In this document: one piece after another, positions 63,078-64,000 of the stretch
How positions within the stretch are numbered: position 1 is the first letter of the stretch
How the letters are laid out: every line of letters starts with the position of its first letter
Source of the DNA: JBMDXB01 sp048594975
GTDB lineage: Bacteria > Acidobacteriota > Vicinamibacteria > Vicinamibacterales > 2-12-FULL-66-21
Length of the DNA stretch: 64,000 nucleotides
Direction of reading: 5' to 3'
Assembly (NCBI GenBank): GCA_048594975.1
Contig: JBMDXQ010000090.1
Location: 186,001-250,000 of the forward strand
Notes under the pieces: generated by a model
Told to the model about the DNA's origin: nothing
The model's database searches: none
The model's input: the letters and a program-made list of their open reading frames with translations, nothing else
Made by a program: the position numbers and the translations under genes

Positions 63078-64000
63078 ATGCGCCGCATGTCCGCAGCGTT
63101 CCTTGCCGCCTCGTTCGCCGCCGCGTCCTGCTCGCGGCCCGCACCGCTTTTCGTCGAGCAGAACGCGCGGGCACACCTCAACGTGCTGGCCGGCACCATC
63201 GGCAGCCGACCCGCGGGCACGCCGGCCGCCGCGCAGGCGCGCGCCTACATCGTCGACCAGCTCACGCTCTACGGCTTCTCCGTGCGCGTGCAGGAGACGG
63301 ACGCACGGCGGCCCGAGGTGGGACGCACCGCGCACGTCGCCAATATCATCGGCATCCTGCCGGGCGAGCGCCCCGAGGCGGTCGGCCTCCTCTCCCACTA
63401 CGACTCCGGCTTCGAGACGCCAGGGGCCGCCGACGATGCCCTGGGCGTAGCGGTGTCGCTGGAGGCAGCGCGGTCGATTGCGGCGCGGCCAGGCCGGCGC
63501 TGGACCCTCATGGTGATCGTCACGGATGCCGAGGAGGCCGGGCTGATGGGTGCCGCCGGCCTCGCCGACGATCGCGAGGTGGTGGATCGGCTGAAGGCGT
63601 ACGTCAACGTGGAGGCCGTCGGGTCGGCCGATCCCTTCCTGCTCTTCGAGACTGGCCCGCAGAACGGCTGGCTGCTCGGGCCGTGGGCGCGGCACGCGCC
63701 CCACCCGCGCGGCGGGTCGTACGGCCTGGAGGTGTACCGCCGGCTGCCGAACGACACCGACTTCTCCATTCTCAAGCGGCTCGAGATTCCCGGGCTCAAC
63801 TTCGCGAGCGTCGGCGACAGCTACGCGTACCACACCGCGCGGGACGTTCCCGATCGGGTGCCGCCGCGCGTCGTGCGGCGCGCCGGCGAGAACCTGGTCG
63901 GAATCGTCACCGCACTCGATGCGATCGACGTGACGCAGCGCGCCGGCTGGGACGCCACCTACTTCGACATCGGCGGTACCGTCGGCATCCACTACGGGCC
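63078..64000 (+). CDS. M28-family zinc peptidase lipoprotein, 5' part
   Basis: Starts 10 bp after hisA and runs off the window; about 307 residues are seen. Lipoprotein signal MRRMSAAFLAASFAAASC. M28 aminopeptidase domain: NIIGILPGERPEAVGLLSHYDSG (Zn His), PGAADDALGVAVSLEAAR (bridging Asp), TDAEEAGLMGAAG (catalytic Glu and Zn Glu), NVEAVGSADPFLLFETG and the last Zn His in SYAYHTARD. Homologues of this size often continue into membrane helices, which would lie beyond the window. It may be read through from the his operon. Confidence 0.85.
   Translation, partial: MRRMSAAFLAASFAAASCSRPAPLFVEQNARAHLNVLAGTIGSRPAGTPAAAQARAYIVDQLTLYGFSVRVQETDARRPEVGRTAHVANIIGILPGERPEAVGLLSHYDSGFETPGAADDALGVAVSLEAARSIAARPGRRWTLMVIVTDAEEAGLMGAAGLADDREVVDRLKAYVNVEAVGSADPFLLFETGPQNGWLLGPWARHAPHPRGGSYGLEVYRRLPNDTDFSILKRLEIPGLNFASVGDSYAYHTARDVPDRVPPRVVRRAGENLVGIVTALDAIDVTQRAGWDATYFDIGGTVGIHYG

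Overview
The window is GC-rich, densely coded DNA. It most likely comes from an acidobacterium, probably of the class Vicinamibacteria. The main evidence is five large 'acidobacterial duplicated orphan permease' (ADOP, MacB/FtsX-like) loci with PadR-type regulators, together with signal-peptide S9 peptidases and paired secreted amidohydrolases. This placement is inference; no rRNA or tRNA gene is present to test it.

Layout. 1-3.2 kb: 3' part of a PLP-dependent aromatic amino acid decarboxylase, a small outer-membrane barrel, a SixA-like phosphatase and a secreted CTC/CarboxypepD-type protein. 3.2-12.5 kb: a complete arginine regulon. argR-argG-argH run leftwards and argC-argB-argD-argA-argJ-argF rightwards from a shared promoter region with ArgR-box-like sites; together they cover glutamate to arginine. 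12.5-21.5 kb: two S9 peptidases and two secreted amidohydrolase-family proteins. 21.7-39 kb: a permease region with five ADOP genes (two intact, two with one frameshift, one reduced to fragments), one broken and one intact padR, a DinB protein, a methanethiol oxidase (SBP56), a membrane protein, a CaCA antiporter and several gene remnants. 39-43.4 kb: two convergent SPFH modules, SPFH/Arc-RHH/DUF3592 and NfeD/flotillin. 43.4-46.6 kb: YjbQ, a beta-lactamase-fold serine hydrolase and aspartate kinase. 46.7-50.1 kb: ECF sigma, anti-sigma, ABC ATPase and ABC permease. 50.1-56.3 kb: glgX-modA-modB-modC leftwards and ggt rightwards. 56.2-63.1 kb: a histidine operon, hisI-G-D-C-B-H-F-A, preceded by a His-rich leader peptide and an intrinsic terminator, which is a classical attenuator layout. 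The window ends inside an M28 peptidase gene.

Two themes run through the window. First, biosynthetic operons with readable control: ArgR boxes in the arg divergent promoter, ribosome-mediated attenuation for his, and an 11-bp-spaced triple site in front of the SPFH/ribbon-helix-helix operon. Second, several families of short degenerate tandem or palindromic repeats (GGTTCC/GGAACC, GTGGATT, CCCAAC, GTGCAGG, GAACnCnGAAGG, and REP-like hairpins). They sit between operon genes and in places enter reading frames, most clearly as an in-frame linker between the two halves of an amidohydrolase and as the C-terminal tail of ArgG.

No CRISPR array, IS transposase, integrase, tRNA or rRNA was seen.
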